From contig NZ_FNJA01000001.1 in NCBI RefSeq assembly GCF_900104385.1, forward strand, positions 532,386-596,385: a stretch of DNA of 64,000 nt, in the 5' to 3' direction. The notes under the pieces are model-generated. The model searched no databases. It was not told the DNA's origin and was given only the letters and a program-made list of their open reading frames with translations. Below, one piece after another: positions 30,064-38,748 of this stretch. Position 1 is the first letter of the stretch. Each line of letters begins with the position of its first letter. The translations under genes were made by a program, and so were the position numbers. The stretch is from Rhodoferax sp. OV413 (lineage in GTDB: Bacteria > Pseudomonadota > Gammaproteobacteria > Burkholderiales > Burkholderiaceae_C).

Positions 30064-30279
30064 ATGCATCTGCAGACCTTGTATTGCGCCTGCCTCGCCC
30101 TCGCACTGGCCGGCGCGGCCCCACACGCCATGGCCAAAACCAAAAAGACCAAGGGCGGCTCGCAGGTGCGGCTTCTCAAAGATTCTTCGGAGGGCACGGT
30201 CGAGCGCAACCGCCGTCTGCTGCGTGAATGCAAGGGGCGGCCGAACGCCGGGGCCTGCGCCGGCTTTACAGGCAAATAG
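30064..30279 (+). CDS. Small secreted basic protein, function unknown
   Basis: A 71-residue precursor. ATG 30064 begins a signal peptide (LYCACLALALAGAAPHAMA); the mature part is about 47 residues, highly basic at first (KTKKTKGG) and ending ERNRRLLRECKGRPNAGACAGFTGK, with two cysteines that could pair. A second ATG four codons upstream is possible. The C-terminal part is faintly reminiscent of PsiF-type repeats, but too weakly to name it. Confidence 0.65.
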   Translation: MHLQTLYCACLALALAGAAPHAMAKTKKTKGGSQVRLLKDSSEGTVERNRRLLRECKGRPNAGACAGFTGK

Positions 30280-30281
30280 CG

Positions 30282-31553
30282 CTAGCCGGGCCGGACCATC
30301 TTGCAGCTCGTCGGCATCTCGGCCTGCGCCGGGCTGATCTGCTTGATGACGCGAAAGCCGTAGCCCGAACCTTCAACATCGAACTTCACGCCGGGTGTGC
30401 CCTGGCGGTCCATGATGCCCACGGCCAGCGGCTGCTGGAACTGGTGGTCGGCCGCGCGCATGCTGCCGCTTTGGCCATATAAACTGACACTGGCGCGCTC
30501 CAGGCTTGCAGCGACAGCTACCAAATCCATAGTACCGGCCTTCTCGATGGCCTGGGCCAGGGCCTCCACCATCAGCTGCATCCGCATGTGCAGATAATCG
30601 TCGGCAGGCTTGGGAAAGCGCTGGCGGAAGCTCTGCACAAAGGCCTCGCTCTGCGCCGTCGGCAGATTCGGCAGCCAGTCGGCCACGGCGATGACCTTGC
30701 CCACACCGGCCTCGCCCAGGGCCGCTGGCGCGCCCAGTGCATTCCCGTAGAAGGTGTAGAACTTGCCCTCGAAACCCACCTCGCGCGCCGCCTTGACCAG
30801 CAAGGTCAGGTCGTTGCCGAAGTTGCCGGTGATCACCGCCTGCGCGCCGCTGGCCTTGATCTTGGTGGCATAGGGAATGAAGTCCTTGATGCGGCCCAGC
30901 GGGTGCAGCTCGTCGCCCACCAACTGCACATCAGGGCGCTGCAGCGCCAGCTGGCGCTTGGCCTCGCGCGCCACGGCCTGGCCAAAGCTGTAGTCCTGGC
31001 CCAGGATGTAGACGCTTTTCACCGCCGTGTCGTCCTTGAACACCGACATCAGCGCAGCCATGCGCATGTCGGCATGGGCGTCGAAGCGGAAGTGCCAGTA
31101 GCTGCATTTCTCGTTGGTCAACGTCGGGTCGACCGCGGCGTAGTTGAGGAACAGCACGCGCTTGCCCGGCTCACGTTCGTTGTGCTTGTTGATGGCGTCG
31201 ATCAGCACCGCCGCGGTGGCCGAGTTATTGCCCTGCAGCACGATCTGCACGCCGTCGTCGATGGCCGCGCGCAGCGCCGACAGTGCCTCTTCGTTCTGCC
31301 CCTTGCTGTCCAGCCGGTCCAGCGCCAGCAGGTGTTTGCCGTCCGGCAGCTTGACGCCGCCGCGCGCGTTCACCCGTTCCACCGCCCAGACCAGATTGCG
31401 GAACACCGCCTCGCCGCCATTGCCCAGCGGGCCGCTCAGGGCCTCGATCTGGGCGATCTTGATCGGTGCCGGGGCCGCCAGCGCCAGCCCGGCTGCGGGC
31501 GCGCATAGCGCCAAAGCCAGCGATTTCAAGACCTGGCGGCGAAACTTAAACAT
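30282..31553 (-). CDS. Branched-chain amino acid-type ABC binding protein
   Basis: A 423-residue periplasmic protein of the LivJ/Peripla_BP_6 class: signal peptide ending GLALA, then PIKIAQIEALSGPLGNGGEAVFRNLVWAVE and YILGQDYSFGQAVAREAKRQ. ATG 31553 has an AAGGAAA ribosome site. No permease or ATPase is adjacent, so it is an orphan receptor that may share a transporter elsewhere. The segment MDLVAVAASLERA is encoded by a copy of the short repeat. Confidence 0.9.
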   Translation of the reverse strand: MFKFRRQVLKSLALALCAPAAGLALAAPAPIKIAQIEALSGPLGNGGEAVFRNLVWAVERVNARGGVKLPDGKHLLALDRLDSKGQNEEALSALRAAIDDGVQIVLQGNNSATAAVLIDAINKHNEREPGKRVLFLNYAAVDPTLTNEKCSYWHFRFDAHADMRMAALMSVFKDDTAVKSVYILGQDYSFGQAVAREAKRQLALQRPDVQLVGDELHPLGRIKDFIPYATKIKASGAQAVITGNFGNDLTLLVKAAREVGFEGKFYTFYGNALGAPAALGEAGVGKVIAVADWLPNLPTAQSEAFVQSFRQRFPKPADDYLHMRMQLMVEALAQAIEKAGTMDLVAVAASLERASVSLYGQSGSMRAADHQFQQPLAVGIMDRQGTPGVKFDVEGSGYGFRVIKQISPAQAEMPTSCKMVRPG

Positions 31554-31645
31554 GCAGAAATTTCCTTGAAATAGTCGAGCGCGCACACAGATTCCATCCA
31601 TGCGGCAATCACGGTGAGCGCCGCGCAGTGTAAATGGAGCCCACT

Positions 31646-32026
31646 ATGTTTTTTGCTGCTACCCACCCCGCCTACCATCCCGCCATCGTCCGCCAAAACC
31701 AGCAACTGCGCAGCCTGCACGCGCTGCAACGCCTGGTCGATGAAAAACGCTCTGCGGGCTACCGCATCACCCAGGACGAACAGGCCTACAGCCTGCAGTT
31801 CGACGTGCCCGGCATTGCCAAAGAGCAGCTGTCCATCGGTATCGAAGGCAATGTGGTGCGGATCGAAAGCCAGGCCGACGCGCCGCGCAGCTACAAGGCT
31901 GCGTACGAGTTGCCGCTGGACATCGACGTCTCTGCCAGCGATGCCAAGCTGGAAAACGGCGTACTGACCTTGAAGCTGGCGAAAAAGATCCCCGTCAGCA
32001 ACGTCGCCAACCTGACCATCAACTAA
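31646..32026 (+). CDS. Hsp20/alpha-crystallin small heat-shock protein
   Basis: A 126-residue ATP-independent holdase. The alpha-crystallin beta-sandwich runs from about [16 protein letters not shown] to [16 protein letters not shown], with the classical [10 protein letters not shown] strand. ATG 31646 follows a GGAG seven bases upstream and is preferred over ATG 31634, which has none. The C-terminal I-x-I tail is not obvious. It converges on tsaD. Confidence 0.9.
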   Translation: MFFAATHPAYHPAIVRQNQQLRSLHALQRLVDEKRSAGYRITQDEQAYSLQFDVPGIAKEQLSIGIEGNVVRIESQADAPRSYKAAYELPLDIDVSASDAKLENGVLTLKLAKKIPVSNVANLTIN

Positions 32027-33060
32027 AGGGAACCCAGCGGCCAGCGCGGCTTCACGTCGAAAGCGTAAGCCCGCGTGGCCTGCTGCAGGCCCGACTGCAG
32101 GCGCATTGCACCGGCCATGGCAATCATTGCGCCGTTGTCGGTGCACAAATGCAGCTCGGGGTAATGCACACGGATACCGGCTTTGGCGCAGACGGCATTC
32201 AGCTGGCTGCGCAGCGCCTTGTTGGCGCCCACGCCACCCGCCACCACTAGCCTGCGCAGGCCGGTGCGCTGCAGCGCGGTGATCGATTTCTTCAACAGCA
32301 CCTCAACAATCGCCGCCTGCGTGCTGGCCGCCAGGTCGGCCTTGCGCGGCTCCAGATCGTCGCCCAGCTTCTTGGCCTGGGTCATGACCGCGGTCTTCAA
32401 GCCGGCGAACGAGAAGTCCAGGTTACCGCTGTGCAGCAGCGGCCGCGGCAGCTTGAAGGCCGCGGGATCGCCCTGCTCCGCCAGCCGCGACAAGGCCGGG
32501 CCGCCCGGATAGCCCAGGCCCATCAGCTTGGCCGATTTGTCAAAGGCCTCGCCAGCCGCATCGTCTATGGTTTCGCCCAGAATTTCGTAACGGCCTACGC
32601 CGTCCACCCGCATCAGCTGGGTATGGCCGCCTGACACCAGCAGCGCCACGAACGGAAACTCCGGCGGGTCGGCGCTCAAGAACGGCGACAGCAAATGCCC
32701 TTCCAGATGGTGCACGCCCAGCACCGGCTTGCCGAGTGCCGCGCCCAGCGCGCAGGCCACGCCGGCACCCACCAGCAGCGCACCGGCCAGGCCCGGGCCC
32801 CGGGTATAGGCCACCACATCTACATCGGCCAGCGTCTGGCCGGCCTCGTCCAATACCTGCTGGGTCAGCGGCAGCACGCGACGGATATGGTCGCGGCTGG
32901 CCAGTTCCGGCACTACGCCGCCATAGGCCTGGTGCATCTCGATCTGGCTGTGCAGCGCATGCGACAGCAGCACCGGCACCGCACTGGTGTTGGCTCCGTC
33001 GGCGCGGACCAGGGCAATACCCGTTTCATCGCAAGATGATTCAATACCTAATACCAACAC
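32023..33060 (-). CDS. tsaD: tRNA N6-adenosine threonylcarbamoyltransferase
   Basis: Catalyses the last step of t6A37 formation on ANN-decoding tRNAs together with TsaB/TsaE. The 345-residue length is standard. The ASKHA-fold N-terminus [18 protein letters not shown], the metal-binding histidines in [12 protein letters not shown] and the LVSGGHTQL loop are all present. Essential housekeeping gene. Confidence 0.97.
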   Translation of the reverse strand: MLVLGIESSCDETGIALVRADGANTSAVPVLLSHALHSQIEMHQAYGGVVPELASRDHIRRVLPLTQQVLDEAGQTLADVDVVAYTRGPGLAGALLVGAGVACALGAALGKPVLGVHHLEGHLLSPFLSADPPEFPFVALLVSGGHTQLMRVDGVGRYEILGETIDDAAGEAFDKSAKLMGLGYPGGPALSRLAEQGDPAAFKLPRPLLHSGNLDFSFAGLKTAVMTQAKKLGDDLEPRKADLAASTQAAIVEVLLKKSITALQRTGLRRLVVAGGVGANKALRSQLNAVCAKAGIRVHYPELHLCTDNGAMIAMAGAMRLQSGLQQATRAYAFDVKPRWPLGSL

Positions 33061-33169
33061 AGGCGTACCCTATCTGTATGCACAACAACGAAGCCGCGAG
33101 TTTAGGCTACCCCCTCTTTCGGGCGGAACGACCGCCCCAAATTGGCGCGAATCTTGCGGGTTTTTGACC

Positions 33170-33817
33170 ATGACTGAAGCCCTGCGCATCGTAGTGATTG
33201 CCCCAGACCTGGATGTACTCGATCCACGGGACGACGACGCCTTGCTGCAAGCCGAACGCTCGCGCGCGCTGCGCATCGGCCTGCTGGAAAACGGCTACAA
33301 CCTGGTCGCCGTGCTGCCCGGCGATAGCTTTCTGGCCGAACGCCTGGCCCAGCTGCAGCCCGACATGGTGATCGTCGACGCCGAAAGCGAGGCCCGCGAC
33401 GCGCTGGAGCACGTGGTGATGGCCACCCGTAACGCGCCGCGCCCCATCGTCATGTTCACCAACGACGGCGACACCTCGCATGTGAAGGACGCGGTGGCCG
33501 CCGGAGTCTCGGCTTACATCGTGGCCGGGCTGTCGGCCGACCGCATCCGCCCCATCCTCGACGTGGCCATGGCCCGCTTCGAACACGAACAGGCGCTGCG
33601 CCGCGAACTCGCCGATACCCGGGTCGAGCGCGACGAGCACAAGGCCGAGCTGCACAACCGCAAGGTGATAGACCGCGCCAAGGGCCTGCTGATGCAGCGC
33701 CAGGGCCTGAGCGAAAAAGAAGCCTACGACCGGCTGCGCAAAGCCGCCATGGACAAGAGCCTGAAGCTGGTAGACGTGGCCCAGCGCATCCTCGACGTGG
33801 CCGAGCTTTTATCCTGA
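33170..33817 (+). CDS. nasT: NasT-like response regulator with ANTAR RNA-binding domain
   Basis: A 215-residue two-domain antiterminator. Residues 5-130 are a receiver with a candidate phospho-acceptor at D70 (MVIVDAESEA). About 145-206 form the ANTAR three-helix domain (KVIDRAKGLLMQRQGLSEKEAYDRLRKAAM). ANTAR proteins bind paired hairpins in leader RNA and prevent termination. Matching hairpins precede nrtA and nirB in this window. NasT normally works with a cytoplasmic nitrate sensor NasS; no leaderless NasS is seen here, so the partner is either elsewhere or absent. The stop is followed at once by an NtrC-like motif serving the next gene. Confidence 0.9.
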   Translation: MTEALRIVVIAPDLDVLDPRDDDALLQAERSRALRIGLLENGYNLVAVLPGDSFLAERLAQLQPDMVIVDAESEARDALEHVVMATRNAPRPIVMFTNDGDTSHVKDAVAAGVSAYIVAGLSADRIRPILDVAMARFEHEQALRRELADTRVERDEHKAELHNRKVIDRAKGLLMQRQGLSEKEAYDRLRKAAMDKSLKLVDVAQRILDVAELLS

Positions 33818-33846
33818 AATGGTGCAATGCACACAATTAGTGCATC
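33815..33846 (+). promoter_or_regulatory. NtrC-like upstream activator site, copy 1
   Basis: GGTGCAATGCAC followed by AGTGCAT, beginning at the stop codon of the ANTAR gene and lying about 100 bp upstream of a sigma-54 promoter. It matches 25 of 32 positions of the equivalent site at 36187-36218. Confidence 0.55.
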
Positions 33847-33882
33847 AATTTGTAAGCAGTAAAATAAAAGACTAAAACCTGC

Positions 33883-33930
33883 CTTAGCGCAACCATTGCC
33901 TGCGCAAGCAGCTACTTATTTAATAGCAAC
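33883..33930. repeat. Copy of the short palindromic repeat
   Basis: CTTAGCGCAACCATTGCCTG then CGCAAGCAGCTACTT and AATAGCAAC, between the activator site and the sigma-54 promoter. Confidence 0.8.
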
Positions 33931-33937
33931 ACAGTGG

Positions 33938-33952
33938 TGGCATGGTGCTTGC
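33938..33952 (+). promoter_or_regulatory. Sigma-54 promoter of the PAS-GGDEF-EAL gene
   Basis: TGGCAT-GGTGC-TTGC gives the -24 GG and -12 GC at the required spacing, with five of six -24 bases matching. Start of transcription would be near 33964, about 60 bp before the gene. Confidence 0.65.
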
Positions 33953-34023
33953 GCAAACAAGGCAGGCCCCTGCTGGCATGTCGTGCTTATTGACCCAACC
34001 CGGCCCCGCCGTCACCTACCCCC

Positions 34024-36189
34024 GTGAAATCTGATCTAGTACCCACTGCCCGGTCCCACCACAGCAGCCCGTTGATTGCGCGCTCGGTAGACCTGCACAA
34101 GGTGCTCGACACCCTGGTCCACAACCTGGAAGGCATGGCCTACCGCTGCCTGTTGGACGGCGAATGGACCATGCGCTTCGTCAGCCAGGGCTGTTTCCGG
34201 CTCACCGGCTACGAAGCCGCCGACCTGCTGGACAACCAGCGGGTGTCATGGGAGGACATCACCCACCCCGACGACCGGCAGCGGATACGCCAAGAAGTGC
34301 TGCAGGCGGTGCAGGCCGGTCACGGCTACACCTTGCACTACGCCATCATCACCCGCAGCGGTGCGGTGCGCCGGGTCAAAGGCCAAGGTGTGATGGTGAT
34401 GGATGAAAGCCAGCAGCAGGTGCTGGAGGGCTTCATCCAGGATGTAACCGACATCCACCAGACCCTGGAAGCCCTGGCCCACGCCGAGCTGCGCTACCGG
34501 CAGATCTTCGAGCATGCGCGCGAAGGCATCTTCCAGACCTCGCTGGAGGGCCGCTACCTGTCGGCCAACCCGGCGCTGGCCCGGCTCTACGGCTACGGCA
34601 CGGCCGACGAGCTGATTGCCGACCTGTCCGACATCGACCGCCGCCTGTATGTGCAGCCGGGCCGGCGCGAACGCTTCCAGAAGCTGATGGCCGCCCACGG
34701 CGAGGTCAGCAACTTCGAGTCCGAGGTGTACCGGCGCGACGGCAGCAAGATCTGGATTTCCGAAAACGCCCGCAGCGTGCGCAATGCGCGCGGCGAATTC
34801 ATCTGCTTTGAAGGCACGGTGCAAGATATTACCGAGCGCCGCAGCCAGCTGGAGCAGCTGGAGCGCCAGGCCAATTACGACGCCCTCACCGGCCTGGCCA
34901 ATCGCAACCTGCTGCGCGACCGCATCGGCCCAGCCATCGCCCACGCCGAACGCATGGGCCACTTTCTGGCCGTGGTGTTCATCGACCTGGACCACTTCAA
35001 GCTCATCAACGACAGCCTGGGCCACGACGCCGGCGACCAGCTGTTGGTGGAGATCGCCCAGCGCATGCGCGGCTGCGTGCGCGCCAGCGACACCGTGGCG
35101 CGGCACAGCGGCGACGAGTTCGTGCTGCTGCTGAACGAGCATTTCCGCATCCATAGCGTGATCGCCCACCTGCAGCGCGTGCTCAAGCAGGTGAACCAGC
35201 CGGTCAGCCTGCTGGGCCGCGAATTCCAGATGGGCGCCAGCATGGGCGTGGCGCTGTACCCGCAGGACGGCATGGACGCGCAAAGCCTGCTCAAGCACGC
35301 CGACGTGGCCATGTACGCAGCCAAGGAGCGCGGCCGTAACAACTTCCAGTTCTTCACCCCCGAGCTCAACAAGCTGGCCGACGAACGGCTCGACCTGGCC
35401 ACCGCCATGCGCTTCGGCCTGGAGCAAAACGAATTCAGCGTGGTCTACCAGCCCAAGGTCGACCGGCACCGGCGCATTGTTGGCGTTGAGGCGCTGGCCC
35501 GCTGGCACAGCGCCAGCTGCGGCAGCGTGGGGCCGGACCGCTTCATCCCCATGGCCGAGGAAACCGGCCTGATCGGCGAAATCACCGAACGGGTGCTGCG
35601 CCAGGCCTTCCACGCCGCCACCCAGTGGGGCCCGGTGCACGGCCGGGCGCTGACCCTGGCGGTCAACCTGTCGGCCAAGCTGTTCCTGGCCGACGACCTG
35701 GTGCAGCGCGTGGCCGGCTGGCTGGCCGACAGTGGGCTGCCGCCGCAGCGTGTCGAGCTGGAGATCACCGAAAGCGTGTTCCTGGACGACAGCGAGCGCG
35801 CCATCAGCGTGCTGCAGGCCTTCAAGGCGCTGGGCTTCAGGGTGGCGATGGACGACTTCGGCACCGGCTACTCCAGCCTGTCCTACCTGCGCCATTTGCC
35901 GTTGGACACGGTGAAGATCGACCGCTCCCTGATCACCGACATGGAGTTCGACGAAGACGTGGCCATGATCGCCCAGGCCATGGTCGGCCTGTGCCGCAAT
36001 CTGCGCAAAACCGTGGTCGCTGAGGGCGTGGAGAACCCGGCCCAGTTCGCCCTGCTGTGTGCCCACGGCTGCGAGGAATTCCAGGGCTATCTGTTCGCCA
36101 AGCCGCTGGCGGCCGACGCCCTGCGCAGCCTGCTGGCGCGGCACCAAGGCAGCATTCCCGCACGGCAGCTGGAGGCCATGCACGGCTGA
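34024..36189 (+). CDS. PAS-PAS-GGDEF-EAL cyclic-di-GMP enzyme
   Basis: A 721-residue cytoplasmic protein: two PAS sensor domains (about 25-150 and 155-275), a diguanylate cyclase domain (285-445) and an EAL phosphodiesterase domain (455-710). The cyclase active-site motif reads SGDEF (362-366) instead of GGDEF; such variants can be active or purely regulatory. The EAL motif is intact (VGVEALARW) along with DDFGTGYSSLSYL and the loop VVAEGVEN. So net activity may be degradation. It starts at GTG 34024. Its sigma-54 promoter and activator site tie it to nitrogen control, and it sits between nasT and the nrt operon. Confidence 0.93.
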   Translation: MKSDLVPTARSHHSSPLIARSVDLHKVLDTLVHNLEGMAYRCLLDGEWTMRFVSQGCFRLTGYEAADLLDNQRVSWEDITHPDDRQRIRQEVLQAVQAGHGYTLHYAIITRSGAVRRVKGQGVMVMDESQQQVLEGFIQDVTDIHQTLEALAHAELRYRQIFEHAREGIFQTSLEGRYLSANPALARLYGYGTADELIADLSDIDRRLYVQPGRRERFQKLMAAHGEVSNFESEVYRRDGSKIWISENARSVRNARGEFICFEGTVQDITERRSQLEQLERQANYDALTGLANRNLLRDRIGPAIAHAERMGHFLAVVFIDLDHFKLINDSLGHDAGDQLLVEIAQRMRGCVRASDTVARHSGDEFVLLLNEHFRIHSVIAHLQRVLKQVNQPVSLLGREFQMGASMGVALYPQDGMDAQSLLKHADVAMYAAKERGRNNFQFFTPELNKLADERLDLATAMRFGLEQNEFSVVYQPKVDRHRRIVGVEALARWHSASCGSVGPDRFIPMAEETGLIGEITERVLRQAFHAATQWGPVHGRALTLAVNLSAKLFLADDLVQRVAGWLADSGLPPQRVELEITESVFLDDSERAISVLQAFKALGFRVAMDDFGTGYSSLSYLRHLPLDTVKIDRSLITDMEFDEDVAMIAQAMVGLCRNLRKTVVAEGVENPAQFALLCAHGCEEFQGYLFAKPLAADALRSLLARHQGSIPARQLEAMHG

Positions 36190-36218
36190 AATGGTGCAGC
36201 GCACACAAACAGTGCGAG
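36187..36218 (+). promoter_or_regulatory. NtrC-like upstream activator site, copy 2
   Basis: GGTGCAGCGCAC followed by AGTGC, again beginning exactly at the upstream gene's stop codon and about 110 bp before a sigma-54 promoter. Confidence 0.55.
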
Positions 36219-36240
36219 CCCCCAGTTTTAAACCAAACAG

Positions 36241-36290
36241 GCCGCCAGCACATATTCCACCAGCGCCAGCAGCTATGCCATCCATAGCAA
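36241..36290. repeat. Diverged copy of the short palindromic repeat
   Basis: GCCGCCAGCACATATTCC, CAGCGCCAGCAGCTATG and CCATAGCAA; same relative position as the copy upstream of 34024. Confidence 0.6.
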
Positions 36291-36308
36291 TCAATAGGTA
36301 CCACAAGC

Positions 36309-36324
36309 TGGCACAGTGTTTGCA
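36309..36324 (+). promoter_or_regulatory. Sigma-54 promoter of the nrt operon
   Basis: TGGCAC-AGTGT-TTGCA is a full match to the sigma-54 -24/-12 consensus. The start site would be near 36334, just before the first leader hairpin. Confidence 0.88.
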
Positions 36325-36336
36325 TAACTAGACCAA

Positions 36337-36381
36337 GACCAACGATGGTCCCATGACAGTTCCAACCCAAAGGCGGGTTGG
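36337..36381 (+). promoter_or_regulatory. ANTAR-target tandem hairpins in the nrt leader RNA
   Basis: Hairpin 1 is GACC-AACGAT-GGTC (36337-36350) and hairpin 2 is CCAACCC-AAAGGC-GGGTTGG (36362-36381). Both loops are six bases with A at position 1 and G at position 4, the hallmark of RNA bound by ANTAR antiterminators. They lie between the start site and a strong terminator. Confidence 0.85.
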
Positions 36382-36400
36382 CACCATCAGTATCCGGACA

Positions 36401-36474
36401 AAGGCGTCCCCACCCGTAGAAGGCTGCAGCCGTACAAAAGCTGCAGCGCACTGCGCGGTGAGGACGCCTTTTTT
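36401..36474 (+). terminator. Leader terminator (attenuator) before nrtA
   Basis: AAGGCGTCC pairs perfectly with GGACGCCTT (36462-36470), followed by TTTT; inside is a second hairpin of two GCTGCAGC arms. It ends 34 bp before the nrtA start and would stop transcription unless an ANTAR protein acts. Confidence 0.88.
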
Positions 36475-36507
36475 CGTTTCTCAGCTTGTCTTTTTGGGAA
36501 CCTTTTG

Positions 36508-37752
36508 ATGACCGACCTCTTGAAAACCAAACTCAGCCGCCGCTCTGTACTGCAAACCGCTGCCGTGGGCGCCGTGGGCATCAGCCCGGCACTGCGCGCC
36601 GTGGTCTACGCCCAGGGCTCCGACAAACCCGAGAAGGAAGAAGTCAAGATCGGCTTCATCCCGCTGACCGACTGCGCCAGCGTGGTGATGGCCTCGGTGC
36701 TGGGCATCGACAAGAAATACGGCGTCAAGATCGTCCCCAGCAAGGAAGCCAGCTGGGCCGGCGTGCGCGACAAGCTGGTCAACGGCGAGCTCGACTTTGC
36801 CCATGCGCTGTACGGCCTGATCTACGGCGTGCACCTGGGCGTGAGCGGCCCCAAGAAGGACATGGCCGTGCTGATGACCCTGAACAACAACGGCCAGGCC
36901 ATCACCCTGAGCAAGAAGCTGGCCGAAAAAGGCGCGGTCGACGGCCCCGGCCTGGCCAAGCTGATGGCCGCCGAAAAGCGCGAATACACCTTTGCCCAGA
37001 CCTTCCCCACCGGCACCCACGCCATGTGGCTGTACTACTGGCTGGCGGCTAATGGCATCGACCCGATGAAGGACGCCAAGGTCATCACCGTGCCGCCACC
37101 GCAAATGGTCGCCAATATGCGCGTCGGCAATATGGACGGCTACTGCGTGGGCGAGCCCTGGGGCCACCGCGCCATCATCGACGGCATCGGCATCACCGCG
37201 ACCACCACCCAGGACATCTGGAAGGACCACCCCGAGAAGGTGCTGGGCACCACCAGCGAGTTCGTCAAGAAGTACCCGAACACCGCCCGCGCCGTCACCG
37301 CCGCGATCCTGGAAGCCAGCAAGTGGATCGACTCCGGCCTGGCCAACAAGAACAAGATGGCCGAAACCATCGCCGACAAGAGCTATGTGAATACCAGCGT
37401 CGACGCCATCAACCAGCGCATCCTGGGCCGCTACCAGAACGGCCTGGGCAAGACCTGGGACGACCCGAACTACATGAAGTTCTACAACGAAGGCGCGGTC
37501 AACTTCCCCTACCTCAGCGACGGCATGTGGTTCCTGACCCAGCACAAGCGCTGGGGCTTGCTGAAGGACCACCCCGACTACCTGGCCGTGGCCAAGCAGA
37601 TCAACCAGATCGACATCTACAAGCAAGCAGCTGCTGCCAGCAAGACGCCCGTGCCCAAGGACGTGATGCGCACCAGCAAGCTGATGGACGGCGTGGTCTG
37701 GGACGGCAAAGATCCCAAGAAATACGCCGACAGCTTCAAAGTACACGGCTAA
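36508..37752 (+). CDS. nrtA: Nitrate ABC transporter, periplasmic nitrate-binding protein
   Basis: A 414-residue NrtA/NasF-type binding protein. The Tat leader LSRRSVLQTAAVGAVG is followed by VKIGFIPLTDCASVVMASVLG and DFAHALYGLIYGVHLG. The fold is that of nitrate/bicarbonate binding proteins; YPNTARAVTAAILEASKWID is typical of the C-terminal half. ATG 36508 is used; TTG three bases earlier is less likely. It is the first gene of an operon nrtA-nrtB-nrtD-kinase-cheY-cheX under sigma-54 and ANTAR control. The exported signal argues against it being a cytoplasmic NasS sensor. Confidence 0.92.
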   Translation: MTDLLKTKLSRRSVLQTAAVGAVGISPALRAVVYAQGSDKPEKEEVKIGFIPLTDCASVVMASVLGIDKKYGVKIVPSKEASWAGVRDKLVNGELDFAHALYGLIYGVHLGVSGPKKDMAVLMTLNNNGQAITLSKKLAEKGAVDGPGLAKLMAAEKREYTFAQTFPTGTHAMWLYYWLAANGIDPMKDAKVITVPPPQMVANMRVGNMDGYCVGEPWGHRAIIDGIGITATTTQDIWKDHPEKVLGTTSEFVKKYPNTARAVTAAILEASKWIDSGLANKNKMAETIADKSYVNTSVDAINQRILGRYQNGLGKTWDDPNYMKFYNEGAVNFPYLSDGMWFLTQHKRWGLLKDHPDYLAVAKQINQIDIYKQAAAASKTPVPKDVMRTSKLMDGVVWDGKDPKKYADSFKVHG

Positions 37753-37818
37753 ACCGTGCAGCCCCCCGCCCACCCGGCGGGGGTGCCCAGAGTTCCCATT
37801 CCCCACCAGGAGAACCCC

Positions 37819-38748
37819 ATGGTCAGTGCCGTATTCCACTCCCCCGGTGACGCATCTTTCGATGCGCCCGAGCACCCGATGACTCCCAAAATGATAGCTA
37901 CACCCGCAGCATCTACAAGCGCCAGCACACCAAAAGCACCTGAAGTCGCAGCCAAGATGCCGTTCGACTGGCGCAACCTGTGGCGCAATGTGCTGCCGCC
38001 GATTTTGGGCCTGGGCCTGTTGATCGGCATCTGGGCCATCATCTCGATCAGCACCTCCAGCAGCATCCCGTCGCCGTTTGAAACCTTCAAGGAAGCCGTG
38101 GTGCTGTTCAGCGACCCGTTCTACCGCAAGGGCCCGAACGACCAGGGCGTAGGCTGGAACGTGCTGATGTCGCTGGAGCGCGTGGCCGTGGGCTTTGGCC
38201 TGGCGGCGCTGGTCGGCATTCCGGCCGGCTTTGCGATTGGCCGCTTCGAATTCATGGGCCGCATGTTCAACCCGCTGATCAGCCTGCTGCGCCCGGTGTC
38301 GCCGCTGGCCTGGCTGCCGATCGGCCTGATGGTGTTCAAGGGCGCAAACCCGGCCGCCATCTGGACCATCTTCATCTGCTCGATCTGGCCCATGGTGATC
38401 AACACCGCGGTCGGCGTGCAGCGCGTACCCCAGGACTACATGAACGTGGCCCGGGTGCTGAACCTCAGCGAATGGAAGATCGTCACCAAGATCCTGTTCC
38501 CCGCCGTGCTGCCCTACATGCTGACCGGCGTGCGCCTGGCCGTCGGCACCGCCTGGCTGGTGATCGTGGCGGCCGAGATGCTGACCGGCGGCGTCGGCAT
38601 CGGCTTCTGGGTCTGGGACGAGTGGAACAACCTGAATGTGAAGCACATCATCATCGCCATCTTCGTCATCGGCATCGTTGGCCTGGTACTCGAATACGCA
38701 TTGATCAAACTGGCCACCGCCTTCACTTTTGAGGAAGTCAAATCATGA
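37819..38748 (+). CDS. nrtB: Nitrate ABC transporter permease
   Basis: A 309-residue inner-membrane protein of the SsuC/NrtB type. The EAA loop VPQDYMNVARVLNLSEWKIV contacts the ATPase, and hydrophobic segments include VLPPILGLGLLIGIWAIISI and IIIAIFVIGIVGLVLEYALI. ATG 37819 follows AGGAGA. The N-terminal sixty residues are a non-conserved extension, part of which (KMIATPAASTSASTPKAP) is a translated copy of the short repeat. The stop overlaps the ATPase start by four bases. Confidence 0.93.
   Translation: MVSAVFHSPGDASFDAPEHPMTPKMIATPAASTSASTPKAPEVAAKMPFDWRNLWRNVLPPILGLGLLIGIWAIISISTSSSIPSPFETFKEAVVLFSDPFYRKGPNDQGVGWNVLMSLERVAVGFGLAALVGIPAGFAIGRFEFMGRMFNPLISLLRPVSPLAWLPIGLMVFKGANPAAIWTIFICSIWPMVINTAVGVQRVPQDYMNVARVLNLSEWKIVTKILFPAVLPYMLTGVRLAVGTAWLVIVAAEMLTGGVGIGFWVWDEWNNLNVKHIIIAIFVIGIVGLVLEYALIKLATAFTFEEVKS

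Noticed and set aside
33143-33157. Sigma-54-like TGGCGC-GAATC-TTGC just before the NasT-like gene
   Set aside because: Spacing is right, but transcription would begin one or two bases before the start codon, leaving no leader; more likely chance in GC-rich DNA.
34246-36306. Long open frames antisense to the GGDEF-EAL, nirB, nasA and other genes
   Set aside because: These follow from strong third-position GC bias; their translations are low-complexity His/Gly/Ala/Val-rich and match no fold, while the sense strand carries full domain motifs.
36508-37752. NrtA-like protein as a cytoplasmic NasS nitrate sensor
   Set aside because: It carries a clear twin-arginine export signal and is in an operon with its permease and ATPase, so it is the transporter's binding protein.
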